Origin: Gammaproteobacteria bacterium
Lineage (GTDB): Bacteria; Pseudomonadota; Gammaproteobacteria; Steroidobacterales; Steroidobacteraceae
Direction of reading: 5' to 3'
Length of the DNA: 34,797 bases
NCBI GenBank assembly: GCA_016882265.1
Contig: VGVB01000031.1
Location: forward strand, 1-34,797
Every line of letters begins with the position of its first letter. Position 1 is the first letter of the stretch. The notes beneath the pieces are model-generated. The model was given only the letters and a program-made list of their open reading frames with translations. It did not search any database and had not been told where the DNA came from. Position numbers and translations under genes: made by a program. Below, one piece after another: positions 7,938 to 22,661 of the stretch.

Positions 7938-10340
7938 TCAGCCCGCCAGCGCCTGCGTGATCGCGTCGTCGACGGTTTCCAGCCACTCGATCCGCAGCCC
8001 CGCGCGGGCTGCTTCGGGCACGTCGACCAGATCCTTGCGGTTGCGGGCCGGCAGCAGCACCGTGCCGATGCCGGCACGCGCGGCCGCCAGCACCTTTTCC
8101 TTGATGCCGCCGACTGGCAGCACGAGCCCGCGCAGGCTGATCTCGCCGGTCATCGCCGCATCGGCGCGTATCGTGCGGCCGGTCATGAGCGACACGAGCG
8201 CGATGAACATCGCGACCCCGGCGCTCGGGCCGTCCTTCGGAATCGCGCCGGCCGGGACGTGGATATGGACGTCCGCGTGATCGAAATCCGCATCGACCCC
8301 GAGCGCCGCGGCGCGTGACTTCACCAGCGTCAGCGCCGCCTGCGCGCTCTCCTTCATGACCTCGCCGAGCTGGCCGGTCAGGATCAGCTTGCCGCTGCCC
8401 GGCGTGCGGCTGGCCTCGACGAACAGGATGTCGCCGCCGGCCGGGGTCCAGGCGAGCCCGGTCGCGACGCCGGGCAGCGCCGCGCGCAGCGCAACTTCGG
8501 CCTCGAAGCGGGCCGGGCCGAGGATCGGCGCCAGGTCACCGGCGTCGATGCGCGCGCTGGTCGACTCGCCCTCGGCGACCCGCGCCGCGACATGCCGCAG
8601 CACCGCGCCGATCTCGCGCTCGAGGCTGCGCACGCCGGCCTCGCGCGTGTAATCGCGGATGATGGCGCGTACTGCTGCCGGCGTGACCTCGGCCTGCTCC
8701 GGCGTGAGGCCGTTGGCTTCGCGCTGGCGGCGCAGCAGGTAGCGGGTCGCGATCTCGAGCTTTTCGTCCTCGGTGTAGCCGGGAAGCTGGATGATCTCCA
8801 TCCGGTCGCGCAGCGGCCCCGGGATCGTGTCGAGCACGTTCGCGGTCGTGATGAACAGCACCCGCGACAGATCGAAGGTGACACCGAGGTAGTTGTCGCG
8901 GAACGCCTTGTTCTGCTCCGGGTCGAGCACTTCGAGCAGCGCCGAGGACGGATCGCCGTGGTGCACGCTGGCGCCGAGCTTGTCGATCTCGTCGAGCATC
9001 ATCACGCAATCGCGGGCGCCGGCCCGGCGCAGGCTCTGGATCACGTTGCCGGGCAGCGCACCGACGTAGGTGCGGCGGTGGCCGCGGATTTCGGCCTCGT
9101 CGTGCACGCCGCCGAGCGCGACGCGCACGAAGCGCCGGCCGAGCGCGCGGGCGATGCTCTGGCCGAGCGAGGTCTTGCCGACGCCGGGCGGACCGACGAA
9201 GCACAGCAGCGGCCCGTGCCCGGCCGGATTCAGCTTGCGCACGGCGAGGAACTCGATGATCCGGCGCTTGACCTTGGCGAGGCCGAAATGATCCTCGTCG
9301 AGGATGCGGCGGGCGGCGGCGATGTCGATCGGCGTCGCCGCCGGCTCGGCCCACGGCAGTTCGATCAGCCAGTCGAGGTAGGTGCGTACCATCGAGTACT
9401 CGGCCGAGGATTCGGGCATGCGCTCGAGTCGCCGCAGCTCCTTCTTCGCCGCCGCCGCGACTTCTTCCGGCATGCCGGCGCGCTCGATCGCCGCCGCGAG
9501 ACTGGCGAATTCCTCCTTGCCGTCCTCGCCCTCGCCGAGTTCCTTCCGGATCTGGCGCAACTGCTCGCGCAGCACGTACTCGCGCTGGCGCTCGTCCATC
9601 GTTGCCTTGGTCCGCTGCTCGATGTCGCGCGACAGCTTCAGCACCTCGATCCGGTGCGCGAGCAGCCCGAGCACGTGTTCGACCCGGGCCGGCACCGAAG
9701 TCATCTCGAGCACAGCCTGCTTCTCCGGCGGCGGCAGGTCCATGAAGCCGGTGACCAGGTCGGCGAGCCCGCCGGGTGCGGTGAAGCCGCGCACCGCCTG
9801 GATCATTTCCGGCGGCGCCTGCGGCAGCAGTTCGAGCGCCTCGATCGCGCGTTCGCGCAATTGCAGCAACTGCGCCTCCATCTCTTGCGCGCTCTCGCTG
9901 TCCTCGCGCAGCCGTTCGACGCGCGCGGCGAGAAAGGGCAGGTCACGCCGGAACTCGCGGACGCGGTAGCGCTCCTCGCCCTGGCAGACGATGTGGTGCG
10001 CGCCGTCCGGCGTGGTCACGTAGCGCAGGATCCGGGCGACCGTGCCGATCCCGTACAGGCCTTCCGGGGTGGGCGTATCTTCGGCCGGGTCGCGCTGCAG
10101 GATCAGTCCGATCGGCCGCTCGTGCTTGACTGCGTACTGGGCGGCCGCGACCGACAGGCCGCGCCCGATCGTGACCGGCAGGATCATGCCGGGGAACATG
10201 ACGAGGTTGCGTACCGGCACCAGCGCCAGAGTGTCGTCGGGCAGTACGAGGTCGGCGCCGCCGGCGGGCGCCGGCGCGATCGCCGGTGTCGGGACGGGGT
10301 TCGCGGGCTGGTCCTGGTCGAGATTCATGGCGGCATTCAC
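7938..10340 (-). CDS. lon: ATP-dependent Lon protease (LonA type)
   Basis: An 800-residue LonA protease that degrades misfolded and regulatory proteins in the cytoplasm as an ATP-driven hexamer. The N-terminal substrate domain begins at [17 protein letters not shown]. The coiled region [19 protein letters not shown] precedes the AAA+ module, with Walker [10 protein letters not shown] near residue 383 and Walker [10 protein letters not shown]. The catalytic dyad is Ser in PKDGPSAG (about 705) and Lys in GGIKEKV (about 745), spaced as in E. coli Lon. A Pro/Ala-rich N-terminal tail of about 30 residues is atypical. The start may be GTG 10340 or ATG 10328; neither has a clear ribosome site, and both lie within 15 nt of the hsp20 stop, implying translational coupling. 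Its place after hsp20 rather than clpX suggests a stress-dedicated or second Lon. Confidence 0.95.
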   Translation of the reverse strand: MNAAMNLDQDQPANPVPTPAIAPAPAGGADLVLPDDTLALVPVRNLVMFPGMILPVTIGRGLSVAAAQYAVKHERPIGLILQRDPAEDTPTPEGLYGIGTVARILRYVTTPDGAHHIVCQGEERYRVREFRRDLPFLAARVERLREDSESAQEMEAQLLQLRERAIEALELLPQAPPEMIQAVRGFTAPGGLADLVTGFMDLPPPEKQAVLEMTSVPARVEHVLGLLAHRIEVLKLSRDIEQRTKATMDERQREYVLREQLRQIRKELGEGEDGKEEFASLAAAIERAGMPEEVAAAAKKELRRLERMPESSAEYSMVRTYLDWLIELPWAEPAATPIDIAAARRILDEDHFGLAKVKRRIIEFLAVRKLNPAGHGPLLCFVGPPGVGKTSLGQSIARALGRRFVRVALGGVHDEAEIRGHRRTYVGALPGNVIQSLRRAGARDCVMMLDEIDKLGASVHHGDPSSALLEVLDPEQNKAFRDNYLGVTFDLSRVLFITTANVLDTIPGPLRDRMEIIQLPGYTEDEKLEIATRYLLRRQREANGLTPEQAEVTPAAVRAIIRDYTREAGVRSLEREIGAVLRHVAARVAEGESTSARIDAGDLAPILGPARFEAEVALRAALPGVATGLAWTPAGGDILFVEASRTPGSGKLILTGQLGEVMKESAQAALTLVKSRAAALGVDADFDHADVHIHVPAGAIPKDGPSAGVAMFIALVSLMTGRTIRADAAMTGEISLRGLVLPVGGIKEKVLAAARAGIGTVLLPARNRKDLVDVPEAARAGLRIEWLETVDDAITQALAG

Positions 10341-10342
10341 CG

Positions 10343-10753
10343 TCAGGCGATCCGGCGCAGGCCGATCACGAGGCAGCCACGGTCGAACTGCCGCGCGAAC
10401 AGTTCGAACCGGCCGGGTGGCAGCGGCACCCGGCGCTCGAAGCGCCCGTGCGGAATCTCCAGCCGGCGGATGCTGCCGGACAGCGCCGGGCGCGGCAGGC
10501 CGCGCTCGCCGCGCACGACGATCGCGCCAGTCTCGTCGACGCTGACTTCAGCCTGGTCCGCGCTGACGCCGGGAACCGCGAAGAACAGCCAGACGTCCTC
10601 GCCGTCGGAGAAGATGTCCACCGGCGGTTCCCAGACGGCTACCGGTCGCCCGCGCGCCTCAGCGCGGGTGAAGAAGCGTCTCTGCAGGCGGTCGGCCTCC
10701 TCGAGCATCTCGAGGGCCTGGGCCCACATCCAGCCATGCGGTGCTCGTGCCAT
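10343..10753 (-). CDS. Small heat-shock protein, Hsp20/alpha-crystallin family
   Basis: A 136-residue protein with an alpha-crystallin domain from about residue 40 (PPVDIFSDGEDVWLFFAVPGV) to the end, including the strand VDETGAIVVRGER and RFERRVPLPPG. These proteins hold unfolding proteins in soluble complexes without ATP. The usual IxI/V anchor after the domain is missing or very short; the chain ends GCLVIGLRRIA. I chose ATG 10753; an upstream TTG at 10783 is less likely. It is the third gene of terC-usp-hsp20-lon, 47 nt after usp and 2 nt before the Lon GTG, so chaperone and protease are probably made together. The mRNA folds into a hairpin that reaches into the start codon. Confidence 0.85.
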   Translation of the reverse strand: MARAPHGWMWAQALEMLEEADRLQRRFFTRAEARGRPVAVWEPPVDIFSDGEDVWLFFAVPGVSADQAEVSVDETGAIVVRGERGLPRPALSGSIRRLEIPHGRFERRVPLPPGRFELFARQFDRGCLVIGLRRIA

Positions 10754-10795
10754 GGGACCGAGATGGGTCCCACCAGCCGGCAATCAAGTGCCGGC
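10753..10795 (-). promoter_or_regulatory. Two hairpins in the usp-hsp20 gap, one clasping the hsp20 start
   Basis: Read on the minus strand, GCCGGCA-N6-TGCCGGC forms a perfect 7-bp hairpin (10776-10795). After 3 nt, TGGGACC-CATCTC-GGTCCCA forms a second perfect 7-bp hairpin (10753-10772) whose last paired base is the A of the hsp20 AUG. The only purine-rich candidate ribosome site (GGTGGGA) is in the left arm. Small heat-shock genes are often controlled by RNA thermometers, so this could be one, although its sequence is not a standard ROSE or fourU element. The first hairpin could instead be a processing or partial termination signal. Confidence 0.4.
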
Positions 10796-10800
10796 CGGCT

Positions 10801-11253
10801 CTACGGGATCAGCGTGACGGGGATACCCGCGTCGCGGGTGACGGCGCTCGCGACCGAGCCGAGCAGCAGGTGGGTCAGTGCACCGCGCCCGCGCGTGCCC
10901 ATGACGATCCGCTCGCAGCCCAGTTCCCGGGCGAAGTCGATGATGGTCTCGGCGATGCGCCCGACGGCGACGTGCCACGAGTAAGGAATGCCGGCCGCGT
11001 CGAGCCGCTGGCGCGCGGACTGAAGGTCCCGCTCGCCTTCCTCGCGATGCCAGGCCTGGATCGCCTCGGGGCTCACGAACATGCGCGCATGGCCCGACTC
11101 GAGCGGGATCTGCACGTTCAGAAGCTGCAGTTCGGCCGTCCGTCCGGCGTTGTGCTCGCCCACCAGATGCTCAATGACCCGGTCGGAATTGGCCGATCCG
11201 TCCACGGGTACGAGCCACCGGCTCCGTTCCGGCTGCCCGGTTTCAGTGCCCAT
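10801..11253 (-). CDS. Universal stress protein UspA family
   Basis: A 150-residue single-domain Usp. The N-terminal strand WLVPVDGS and the C-terminal ATP-binding signature GTRGRG...LLLGSVAS (G-2x-G-9x-G-S) are intact, so nucleotide binding is likely. Start ATG 11253 has AGGAG 7 nt upstream. It overlaps the end of terC by 11 nt and precedes hsp20, placing it in the stress operon. Usp proteins modulate survival under stress, but the specific partner here is unknown. Confidence 0.9.
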   Translation of the reverse strand: MGTETGQPERSRWLVPVDGSANSDRVIEHLVGEHNAGRTAELQLLNVQIPLESGHARMFVSPEAIQAWHREEGERDLQSARQRLDAAGIPYSWHVAVGRIAETIIDFARELGCERIVMGTRGRGALTHLLLGSVASAVTRDAGIPVTLIP

Positions 11254-11983
11254 CGCGGTTCTCCTGCGTACCACTCGCGACCACGGTGACCGCCGGCCGC
11301 ACGCGCAGGGCGCGCTGTGCCAGCCAGCCGCCGAGAGTCACCACGGCGATTGCTCCCAGCGCGGCGGCGCCGTAGCGAAGCAGGCCGGCCGTGTCGCCGA
11401 GCCATGGCTTCAGGGCAGCGTCGCCGACCAGCATACCGCCGCCGATCCAGCCGAGCAGTCCGCCGCCGAAGGTGATGACCACCGGCCAGCGGTCCATCAG
11501 CCGCAGCACGAAGCGGCTGCCCCAGACAATGATCGGTATGCTGACGGCGATGCCGAACACGACCAGCCGGATGTCGCCATGCGCGGCCGCCGCGACCGCG
11601 ATGACGTTGTCGAGGCTCATCACGGCGTCCGCGACGATCACGGTCCGGATCGCACCGAGCAGCCGCGTGCTGCCCTCGACCTCGCCGTGCCCGCCGGCGC
11701 GTTCGGGTTGCAGCAGCTTGACGCCGATCCACAGCAGGAGTATTCCGCCGACGATCTTCAGGAACGGGATCGCCAGCAACTGCAGCGCGAAGAAGATCAG
11801 CACGATGCGCAGGACGATAGCTCCGACCATACCCCAGAAGATGCCGAGGTTGCGCTGCCGCTCCGGCAGGCGCCGGCAGGCCAGTGCGATCACGATGGCG
11901 TTGTCGCCGCCGAGCAGGATGTCGATGGCGATGATCTGCAGGACGGCGATCCAGAATGCGGGGCTGGTGGCGAGTTCGAGCAT
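11243..11983 (-). CDS. TerC/YjbE-family integral membrane protein
   Basis: A 246-residue polytopic membrane protein of the TerC family. The hallmark motifs are both present: IDILLGGDNAIVIAL in the first segment and ADAVMSLDNVIAVAAAAHG in the second half, each bearing conserved Asp-Asn pairs in membrane helices. About seven hydrophobic segments are visible. The family includes TerC (tellurite resistance) and Alx/MntP-linked manganese exporters; some members help metalate exported enzymes. Start ATG 11983 follows the family N-terminus (MLELATSPAFW) but has no clear ribosome site. It is the first gene of the minus-strand operon and its stop overlaps usp. The divergent hydrolase starts only about 40 bp away. 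Confidence 0.85.
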   Translation of the reverse strand: MLELATSPAFWIAVLQIIAIDILLGGDNAIVIALACRRLPERQRNLGIFWGMVGAIVLRIVLIFFALQLLAIPFLKIVGGILLLWIGVKLLQPERAGGHGEVEGSTRLLGAIRTVIVADAVMSLDNVIAVAAAAHGDIRLVVFGIAVSIPIIVWGSRFVLRLMDRWPVVITFGGGLLGWIGGGMLVGDAALKPWLGDTAGLLRYGAAALGAIAVVTLGGWLAQRALRVRPAVTVVASGTQENRDGH

Positions 11984-12025
11984 GGCGGGGCGCCGGTGAC
12001 GGGCGAGCCGAGAATAGCATGGCAG

Positions 12026-12910
12026 GTGACGCAGTTCCGCGCGGCGGATGGCGTGACGCTCGGCTGCCGCTGGGTCGGCCCGCGTGACTCGACGCTGCCG
12101 CCGCTGGTGCTGCTGCACGGCGCCGCCAGCAACGGCACGCGCTGGTGGCACTTCGCCGCGCACAGCCGGCTGCGGCACCAGCGGCTGCTGCTGTGCCCCG
12201 ACCTGCGCGGTCACGGCCTGTCCCTGTGGCGCGGGCCGGTCGGCGCCCGGCACTGGTGCGACGACCTCGCGGTATTGCTGCGCCATTTCGGCCGGCCGCG
12301 GGCTCTGGTCGGCGGGCATTGCCTCGGCGCCAACGTGGCCGTGCATTTCGCGGCCCGCCACCGCGACCTCTGCGCCGGGCTCGTGTTGATCGAGCCGATG
12401 GTCGCGGCGGCGCTCACCGGCGCGCTGGCCCGCCTGCGCTGGGTGCACCCGGGACTGCGACTCGCGCTCGCGCTGGCCCGCGGCGCGAATCGGCTGGGCC
12501 TGCGGCGCCGGCGTCTGCAGCCGCTCGATCTCGAGGAGCTGGATCGCAGCGTCTGGCGGCCCGCGGCCGCGGCCGCCGATCTGCCGGCGATGCGCCGCCG
12601 CTACGCTTCGCCGCGGCACGACCTGAAGACCCTGCCGACAGTGCAGTACCTGAACAACCTGCTGGAGGTGCTGCGGCCGCTGCCGCTCGCGCAGATCACC
12701 TGTCCGGTGCTGGCGATCCTATCGAGCGGCCGGCTGATGGCCGAGCCGGCGATCACGCGGCAGGCGCTGGCGGCGCTCGCGCGCTGCGAGATCGCCGAGC
12801 TGGCGGCACAGCACTGGATTCCGACTGAGCAGCCGCAGGCCCTGTGCGACCTGATCGATGCGTGGGTGGCGCAGGTGTCGCCGCCGATTCCGGGCGCCGC
12901 CGTTCCATAA
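12026..12910 (+). CDS. Alpha/beta-fold hydrolase with a cysteine nucleophile
   Basis: An alpha/beta hydrolase of about 294 residues. It shows the oxyanion strand LVLLHGAASNG, the DLRGHGLS motif, the nucleophile elbow GGHCLGA and a C-terminal catalytic His near 263 in QHWIPTEQP. The elbow has Cys (about residue 99) where most relatives have Ser, as in dienelactone hydrolase. The acidic member of the triad is not obvious. The start is uncertain: GTG 12026 (used here) or GTG 11996; the ATG at 12019 is out of frame. It is divergent from terC and upstream of a glutathione transferase. Esterase, lactonase or acyltransferase activity are all possible. Confidence 0.8.
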   Translation: MTQFRAADGVTLGCRWVGPRDSTLPPLVLLHGAASNGTRWWHFAAHSRLRHQRLLLCPDLRGHGLSLWRGPVGARHWCDDLAVLLRHFGRPRALVGGHCLGANVAVHFAARHRDLCAGLVLIEPMVAAALTGALARLRWVHPGLRLALALARGANRLGLRRRRLQPLDLEELDRSVWRPAAAAADLPAMRRRYASPRHDLKTLPTVQYLNNLLEVLRPLPLAQITCPVLAILSSGRLMAEPAITRQALAALARCEIAELAAQHWIPTEQPQALCDLIDAWVAQVSPPIPGAAVP

Positions 12911-12995
12911 ACCGGCCCCAACAAGGGACTGGCGGCCAGCGCAGGCTTGCCCTACTGTCTGCAACCTTCACTGCTGTCGGATGGAGGTTGCGCGC

Positions 12996-18152
<5,157 letters not shown>

Positions 18153-18875
18153 TCAGCGCGGGCGCGAACGCTGCGCCGGTGATTCCGGCGTCAATGCGCG
18201 CAGGTGCGCGCTGCCGCCGAGCGCGGTCATCTGGCCGAGGATCCAGCGCTGGCGCTGGCGCACGAAGGCCGATGGTGCAGCGACGCGGTAGCGCTTCGGG
18301 TTCGGCAGCACGGCGGCGAGCAACGCCGCCTGCTCACGGCTGAGACGGGCCGCCGCGCGGCCGAAGTAACGCCGGCTCGCGGCCTCGACGCCCCAGACGC
18401 CGGGTCCGAATTCGACCACGTTCAGGTAGACCTCGAGGATCCGGCGCTTCGGCCACAGCAGTTCGATCCAGGTCGTGAACCAGGCCTCGAGCGCCTTGCG
18501 CGGCCAGCTCCGGCCCGGCCACAGGAACAGGTTCTTCGCCAGTTGCTGGCTGATCGTGCTGGCGCCGCGCAGGCGCCGCCCGTGCTCCGCGGCCTCGAGC
18601 GCCTGGTCGATCGCCGCGAAATCGAAGCCCGCATGCTGCAGGAAGTTCTGGTCCTCGGCCGCGATCACCGCGAGCGCGGCCTGCGGCGCGATCGACGCCC
18701 ACGGCGTCCACCGGTAGTCGCGCGGCGGCGTCGTCGCGTCCTGCAGCATGAAGGCCGTGACCGGCACCGGCAGCCAGCGCCAGGCGATGACTGGCAACAG
18801 GCTCAGCGCGGCGCCGAACAGGACGCAGAGGCCGAGCGTCCGCGCCAGACGCGCGAACCACCGGCGCACCGCCAC
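18153..18875 (-). CDS. mtgA: Monofunctional peptidoglycan glycosyltransferase
   Basis: A 240-residue GT51 enzyme that polymerises lipid II into glycan strands at the periplasmic face of the inner membrane. One N-terminal membrane segment spans about residues 12-35. The catalytic Glu74 lies in AAEDQNFLQHAGFD. GASTISQQLAKNLFL and RKALEAWFTTWIE follow, and the second essential Glu lies in RILEVYLNVVEFG. No transpeptidase domain follows, so it is the MtgA type. The start is GTG 18875 with GAGG upstream. It converges on metH with no gap, and ppiB ends 9 nt before its start. Confidence 0.95.
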   Translation of the reverse strand: MAVRRWFARLARTLGLCVLFGAALSLLPVIAWRWLPVPVTAFMLQDATTPPRDYRWTPWASIAPQAALAVIAAEDQNFLQHAGFDFAAIDQALEAAEHGRRLRGASTISQQLAKNLFLWPGRSWPRKALEAWFTTWIELLWPKRRILEVYLNVVEFGPGVWGVEAASRRYFGRAAARLSREQAALLAAVLPNPKRYRVAAPSAFVRQRQRWILGQMTALGGSAHLRALTPESPAQRSRPR

Positions 18876-18884
18876 GCGGGAACC

Positions 18885-19376
18885 TCAGCTTGCGGCGCAG
18901 CGCCGCGCCGAGTGCACGATGACCGGCTCGAGCGGCACGTCGTCGTGGCCGCGCTGCCGTCCGGTCGCGACGCCGGCGATCGCGTCGACGACTTCCATGC
19001 CGTCGCTGACCCGGCCGAACACGGCGTAGCCGAAGTTGCCGGGCCGGTGGTCGAGGAAGGCGTTGTCGACGAGGTTGATGAAGAACTGCGCGGTCGCGCT
19101 GTGCAGGTCGCTGGTGCGGGCCATCGCCAGCGCGCCGCGCCGGTTGCGCAGGCCGTTGGCCGCCTCGTTGCGGATCGGCGGCCCGGTGTCCTTCTGCTCG
19201 AGGTCCGCGTCGAAGCCGCCGCCCTGAATCATGAAGCCGGGAATCACGCGGTGGAAGATCGTGCCGTCGAAGTGGCTGGCGTCGACGTAGCGCAGGAAGT
19301 TCTCGCAGGTGATCGGCGCCGACTCGGGATCGAGTTCGACCGTGATCGTGCCCAGCGAAGTTTCGAAGCGGATCAT
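18885..19376 (-). CDS. ppiB: Cytoplasmic cyclophilin-type peptidyl-prolyl isomerase
   Basis: A 163-residue cyclophilin without signal peptide, the size of E. coli PpiB. It catalyses cis-trans isomerisation of prolyl bonds. The active-site stretch [13 protein letters not shown] contains the catalytic Arg, and [18 protein letters not shown] supplies the rest of the hydrophobic pocket. ATG 19376 has GGAGAG upstream and gives the usual [12 protein letters not shown]-terminus. It lies between prmC and mtgA on the same strand, 46 nt after prmC. That gap contains a 9-bp stem (with one wobble pair) around 19392-19413, without a T tract. Confidence 0.95.
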   Translation of the reverse strand: MIRFETSLGTITVELDPESAPITCENFLRYVDASHFDGTIFHRVIPGFMIQGGGFDADLEQKDTGPPIRNEAANGLRNRRGALAMARTSDLHSATAQFFINLVDNAFLDHRPGNFGYAVFGRVSDGMEVVDAIAGVATGRQRGHDDVPLEPVIVHSARRCAAS

Positions 19377-19422
19377 CGTCAGCTCTCCATGCCGCCGTCG
19401 CGCCCCGAGGCGCGGCGCCATC

Positions 19423-20259
19423 TTAGCCCGGCGCCGCGGCCTGCGTCGCGCGCTCGTGGCCGGCGAGGTCGCGGTGGGTCGCGGCGCCGGCCAGGCCGGC
19501 GTTCCGGCACAGCGCGCGGACCGCCGGGCCCTGCGTGGCGCCATGCTCGACGATCAGAGTACCGCCGGCCTGCAGATGGGCCACGGCGCCGGCGCAGACG
19601 AGGCGCAGCGCCGCGAGGCCGTCGGCGCCGCCATCGAGCGCGCCGCGTGGCTCATGGCGCAGGGTCAACAGCGCCGGGTCGTCGCTGGCGATGTAGGGCG
19701 GATTGGCGACGACCAGCGCAAAGCGCTGCCCGGCGAGCGGTTCGTACCAGGAGCCGGCGACGAACCGCACCTGGTCGCAGCCGAGTCGCGCGGCATTACG
19801 GCGGGCCACGGCCAGCGCCTCCGGGCTGCGCTCGACCGCGACGATGGCTGCGTCCGGCCGCTCGCGGGCCAGCGCGAGCGCCAGCGCGCCGCTGCCGGTG
19901 CCGAGGTCGAGCACGGCTGGCGCGTGGCGGCCGGTCAGCGCGCGCAGCGCGAGCTCGACGAGCAGCTCGGTTTCCGGGCGCGGTACGAGGACGGCCGGTG
20001 TGACCTCGAACTCCAGTGACCAGAACTCGCGCCGCCCGGTCAGATAGGCTACCGGTTTGCCGGCGAGGCGGCGCCCGGCGAATGCGGCGAGTGTCGCGTC
20101 CTCGGCGGCCGTCAGCGGGCGCGCCGGATCGGCGAGCAGCGCCGCACGGCTGCAGCCGAGCGCGTGCGCGAGCAGCACGCCGGCCTCGAGCCGGGCACCG
20201 GCGCCGACCGGGGCGAGCGTACGGGTCAGCGCCTCGAGCGTGGCGGCGACACTGGTCAT
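19423..20259 (-). CDS. prmC: Release factor glutamine N5-methyltransferase
   Basis: A 278-residue class I methyltransferase that methylates the Gln of the GGQ motif in release factors, raising termination efficiency. A helical N-terminal domain precedes the AdoMet loop DLGTGSG (118-124) and the substrate-binding NPPYI (186-189). [12 protein letters not shown] and VLVPRPETE, also PrmC signatures, are present. The start ATG 20259 overlaps the prfA stop as ATGA, so enzyme and substrate are translationally coupled. Confidence 0.97.
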   Translation of the reverse strand: MTSVAATLEALTRTLAPVGAGARLEAGVLLAHALGCSRAALLADPARPLTAAEDATLAAFAGRRLAGKPVAYLTGRREFWSLEFEVTPAVLVPRPETELLVELALRALTGRHAPAVLDLGTGSGALALALARERPDAAIVAVERSPEALAVARRNAARLGCDQVRFVAGSWYEPLAGQRFALVVANPPYIASDDPALLTLRHEPRGALDGGADGLAALRLVCAGAVAHLQAGGTLIVEHGATQGPAVRALCRNAGLAGAATHRDLAGHERATQAAAPG

Positions 20260-21335
20260 TCGAGGCGGGCCAGCTCCTCGGCGCGGTGCTCGCGCTGCAG
20301 TGCGTCGAGTACCTCGTCGAGGTCGCCGTCGACGATCGCCTCGAGCCGGTACAGCGTCAGCTCGATACGATGGTCGGTGAGGCGTCCCTGCGGGAAGTTG
20401 TAGGTGCGGATGCGCTCGGAGCGATCGCCGCTGCCGACCTGCAGGCGCCGCGTGCGCGCCTGCGCGGCAGTGGCGCGTTCGCGTTCGGCGGCCAGCAGGT
20501 GCGCGCGCAGCAGCGCCAGCGCGCGGGCGCGATTCTTGTGCTGCGAACGCTCGTCCTGGCACTCGACCACGAGGCCGGTCGGCAGGTGCGTGATGCGCAC
20601 GGCCGAGTCGGTCTTGTTGACGTGCTGGCCGCCGGCGCCGGAGGCGCGGAAGGTGTCGATGCGCAGCTCGGCGGGATTGAGCGTCACGCTGTCCACTTCG
20701 TCGAGCTCGGGCAGGATCGCGACCGTGCAGGTCGAGGTGTGGATGCGGCCCTGGGCTTCGGTCGCCGGCACGCGCTGCACGCGGTGCGTGCCGGACTCGA
20801 ACTTGAGGCGGGCCCAGACGCCGCGGCCCGCGACACGGCTGATGATCTCGCGGAAGCCGCCGTGCTCGCCGCGGTGTTCGCTCAGCACCTCGACGCTCCA
20901 GCCGCGGCGCTCGGCGTAGCGCGAGTACATGCGGAACAGATCGCCGGCGAAGATCGCGGCCTCGTCGCCGCCGGCGGCGGCGCGGATCTCGAGGAACACG
21001 TCGTGGCCATCGAGCGGGTCCGGCGGGAGCAGAAGCTGCAGCAGCTCGTGCTCGCCGGTCGCGAGCCGGGCCTCGAGCTCGGCGCGCTCCTGCGCGGCGA
21101 GACCGCGCACGGCCGGATCGGGGTCATCGGCCAGCAGACGCGCCGCGGCCAGCTCGTGCTCCAGCGCGCGTTGTCCGCCGAACGCACGCACGACCGGCGC
21201 CAGCCGCGCGAATTCGACCGACAGCTCGCGGAACTGCGCGGCGCGCGCGAGCACGCCGGGATCGGCGAGCAGGCGTTCGACTTCGGCGTGCCGGTCGGCG
21301 ATGCGCTCGAGCCGGCGGCGCACGGTGTCCCTCAT
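20256..21335 (-). CDS. prfA: Peptide chain release factor 1
   Basis: A 359-residue RF1, which reads UAA and UAG stops. The peptide anticodon PAT lies in [14 protein letters not shown], distinguishing it from RF2 (SPF). The GGQ that triggers peptidyl-tRNA hydrolysis is at about residues 235-237 in [15 protein letters not shown]. The C-terminal [17 protein letters not shown] is also typical. Its start overlaps the hemA stop by 4 nt, forming hemA-prfA-prmC, an order shared with many gammaproteobacteria. Confidence 0.98.
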   Translation of the reverse strand: MRDTVRRRLERIADRHAEVERLLADPGVLARAAQFRELSVEFARLAPVVRAFGGQRALEHELAAARLLADDPDPAVRGLAAQERAELEARLATGEHELLQLLLPPDPLDGHDVFLEIRAAAGGDEAAIFAGDLFRMYSRYAERRGWSVEVLSEHRGEHGGFREIISRVAGRGVWARLKFESGTHRVQRVPATEAQGRIHTSTCTVAILPELDEVDSVTLNPAELRIDTFRASGAGGQHVNKTDSAVRITHLPTGLVVECQDERSQHKNRARALALLRAHLLAAERERATAAQARTRRLQVGSGDRSERIRTYNFPQGRLTDHRIELTLYRLEAIVDGDLDEVLDALQREHRAEELARLE

Positions 21336-22585
21336 GGCTCGTCGCGCGGCAACTGGAACAGGCGGGCCGCGGCCTCGGCCAGCGCCTCGTCGCCCTGCGT
21401 CGCCGCCTCACGCAGCGCGACCGACGGTGCGTGCAGCAGCCGGTTGGTCAGCGTGGCGGCGAGGAACTCCAGCACTGCGGCCGGATCCTGGCCGGACGCC
21501 AGCAGGCGGCGGGCCTGTTCGAGCGTCTGCAGGCGGACCGTCTCCGACTGACCGCGCAGGCTGCGGATCAGCGGCGCCGCGTCGCGGACCTTGCGGCCGG
21601 CGAAGAACCTCTCGACCTCTTCGGCGATCAGTTTGCGGGCGACCGCTGCTTCCTGCTGGCGGGCGCGGACGTTCTCATCGACGACGCCGCGCAGATCGTC
21701 GAGCGTGAACAGGTACACGTCGTCGAGTTCGGCGACGCGCGGTTCGATGTCGCGCGGCACGGCGAGGTCGAGCATGAACATCGGCCGGTGGCGCCGTGCC
21801 GCCAGCGCCGCGCGCACCGCCGCGACGCTGATCACCGGCTCCGGGCTCGCGGTCGAGCTGACTACGATGTCGGCCTGGTCGAGATGCGCCGGCAGCGCGT
21901 CGAGCGCAATCGCCGAAGCCTGGTAGCGGCTGGCGATGCGCTCGGCCCGGTTGCGGCTGCGGTTGGCGATGATCAGGTGGCCGAGACCCTGGGCGTGCAG
22001 GTGGCGGGCGACGAGATCGATCATTTCGCCGGCACCGACCAGCAGCGCCGTGTGCTGGCGGAAGCCGGTGAAGATCCGCCGCGCGAGCTGGACACCGGCC
22101 GAGGCGACCGAGACCGCGCTCGCGCCGATCGCGGTCTCGGAGCGCACCCGCTTGGCCACCGAGAAGGTCGTCTGCAGAAGCTGGTTCAGCAGCGGTCCGG
22201 CCTGGCCGGCCTGCTGCGCCGCGCGGTAGGCGTCCTTGAGCTGGCCGAGGATCTGCGGCTCGCCGAGAATCAGCGAGTCGAGGCCGGCGGCCACGCCGAA
22301 CAGGTGCGCGACGGCCTCCGGCCCGCGCAGCTCGTACAGGCAATGCGCCGGTACCGGCGCACTGCCGGCGTGGGCCAGCAGCCATTGCGGCAGCCCGCCT
22401 GCATCGGCGGCGACGCAGTAGAGTTCGGTGCGGTTGCAGGTCGAGACGATCATGCATTCGCGGACGCCGGGCACCTGCGCCAGTTCCGCGAGCGCCGCGG
22501 GCAGCGCGCCGGCGGCGAAGACGATGCGCTCGCGCACCTCGATCGGCGCGGTCCGGTGATTGAGTCCGAGGACGAGGAGCGACAT
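21332..22585 (-). CDS. hemA: Glutamyl-tRNA reductase
   Basis: A 417-residue enzyme that reduces glutamyl-tRNA(Glu) to glutamate-1-semialdehyde with NADPH, the first committed step of haem and cobalamin synthesis by the C5 route. The catalytic Cys50 lies in [10 protein letters not shown]. The NADPH domain shows [15 protein letters not shown] and [10 protein letters not shown], and the C-terminal dimerisation helix follows VEELERF-type sequence (EEVERFF). Start ATG 22585 gives the standard [14 protein letters not shown]. It is divergent from the TPR gene with a 76-bp gap holding a likely promoter. Confidence 0.98.
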   Translation of the reverse strand: MSLLVLGLNHRTAPIEVRERIVFAAGALPAALAELAQVPGVRECMIVSTCNRTELYCVAADAGGLPQWLLAHAGSAPVPAHCLYELRGPEAVAHLFGVAAGLDSLILGEPQILGQLKDAYRAAQQAGQAGPLLNQLLQTTFSVAKRVRSETAIGASAVSVASAGVQLARRIFTGFRQHTALLVGAGEMIDLVARHLHAQGLGHLIIANRSRNRAERIASRYQASAIALDALPAHLDQADIVVSSTASPEPVISVAAVRAALAARRHRPMFMLDLAVPRDIEPRVAELDDVYLFTLDDLRGVVDENVRARQQEAAVARKLIAEEVERFFAGRKVRDAAPLIRSLRGQSETVRLQTLEQARRLLASGQDPAAVLEFLAATLTNRLLHAPSVALREAATQGDEALAEAAARLFQLPRDEP

Positions 22586-22611
22586 GAGCGGCCGGCTGCG
22601 GGTGGAGCGGA

Positions 22612-22640
22612 ATTGTCTGGGAACGGTCCCGGCAGCACAA
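22612..22640 (-). promoter_or_regulatory. hemA: Possible sigma-70 promoter for hemA-prfA-prmC
   Basis: On the minus strand, TTGTGC (complement of 22635-22640) and GACAAT (complement of 22612-22617) are separated by 17 bp, each matching four of six consensus bases. The -10 ends 27 nt from the hemA start, a sensible leader length. The match is moderate. Confidence 0.4.
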
Positions 22641-22661
22641 GCGCCGGGCTATAGTGTCGCC

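Noticed and set aside
8592..10817. A 741-codon plus-strand frame over lon and hsp20
   Set aside because: Shadow frame; the minus strand encodes Lon and Hsp20 with complete motifs.
12019..12021. ATG as the hydrolase start
   Set aside because: It is out of frame with the hydrolase; GTG 12026 or 11996 is in frame.
22650..22655. TATAGT as -10 of the TPR gene promoter
   Set aside because: It lies only 7 nt from the start codon and no -35 is found at 16-18 bp, so it would need a leaderless transcript.
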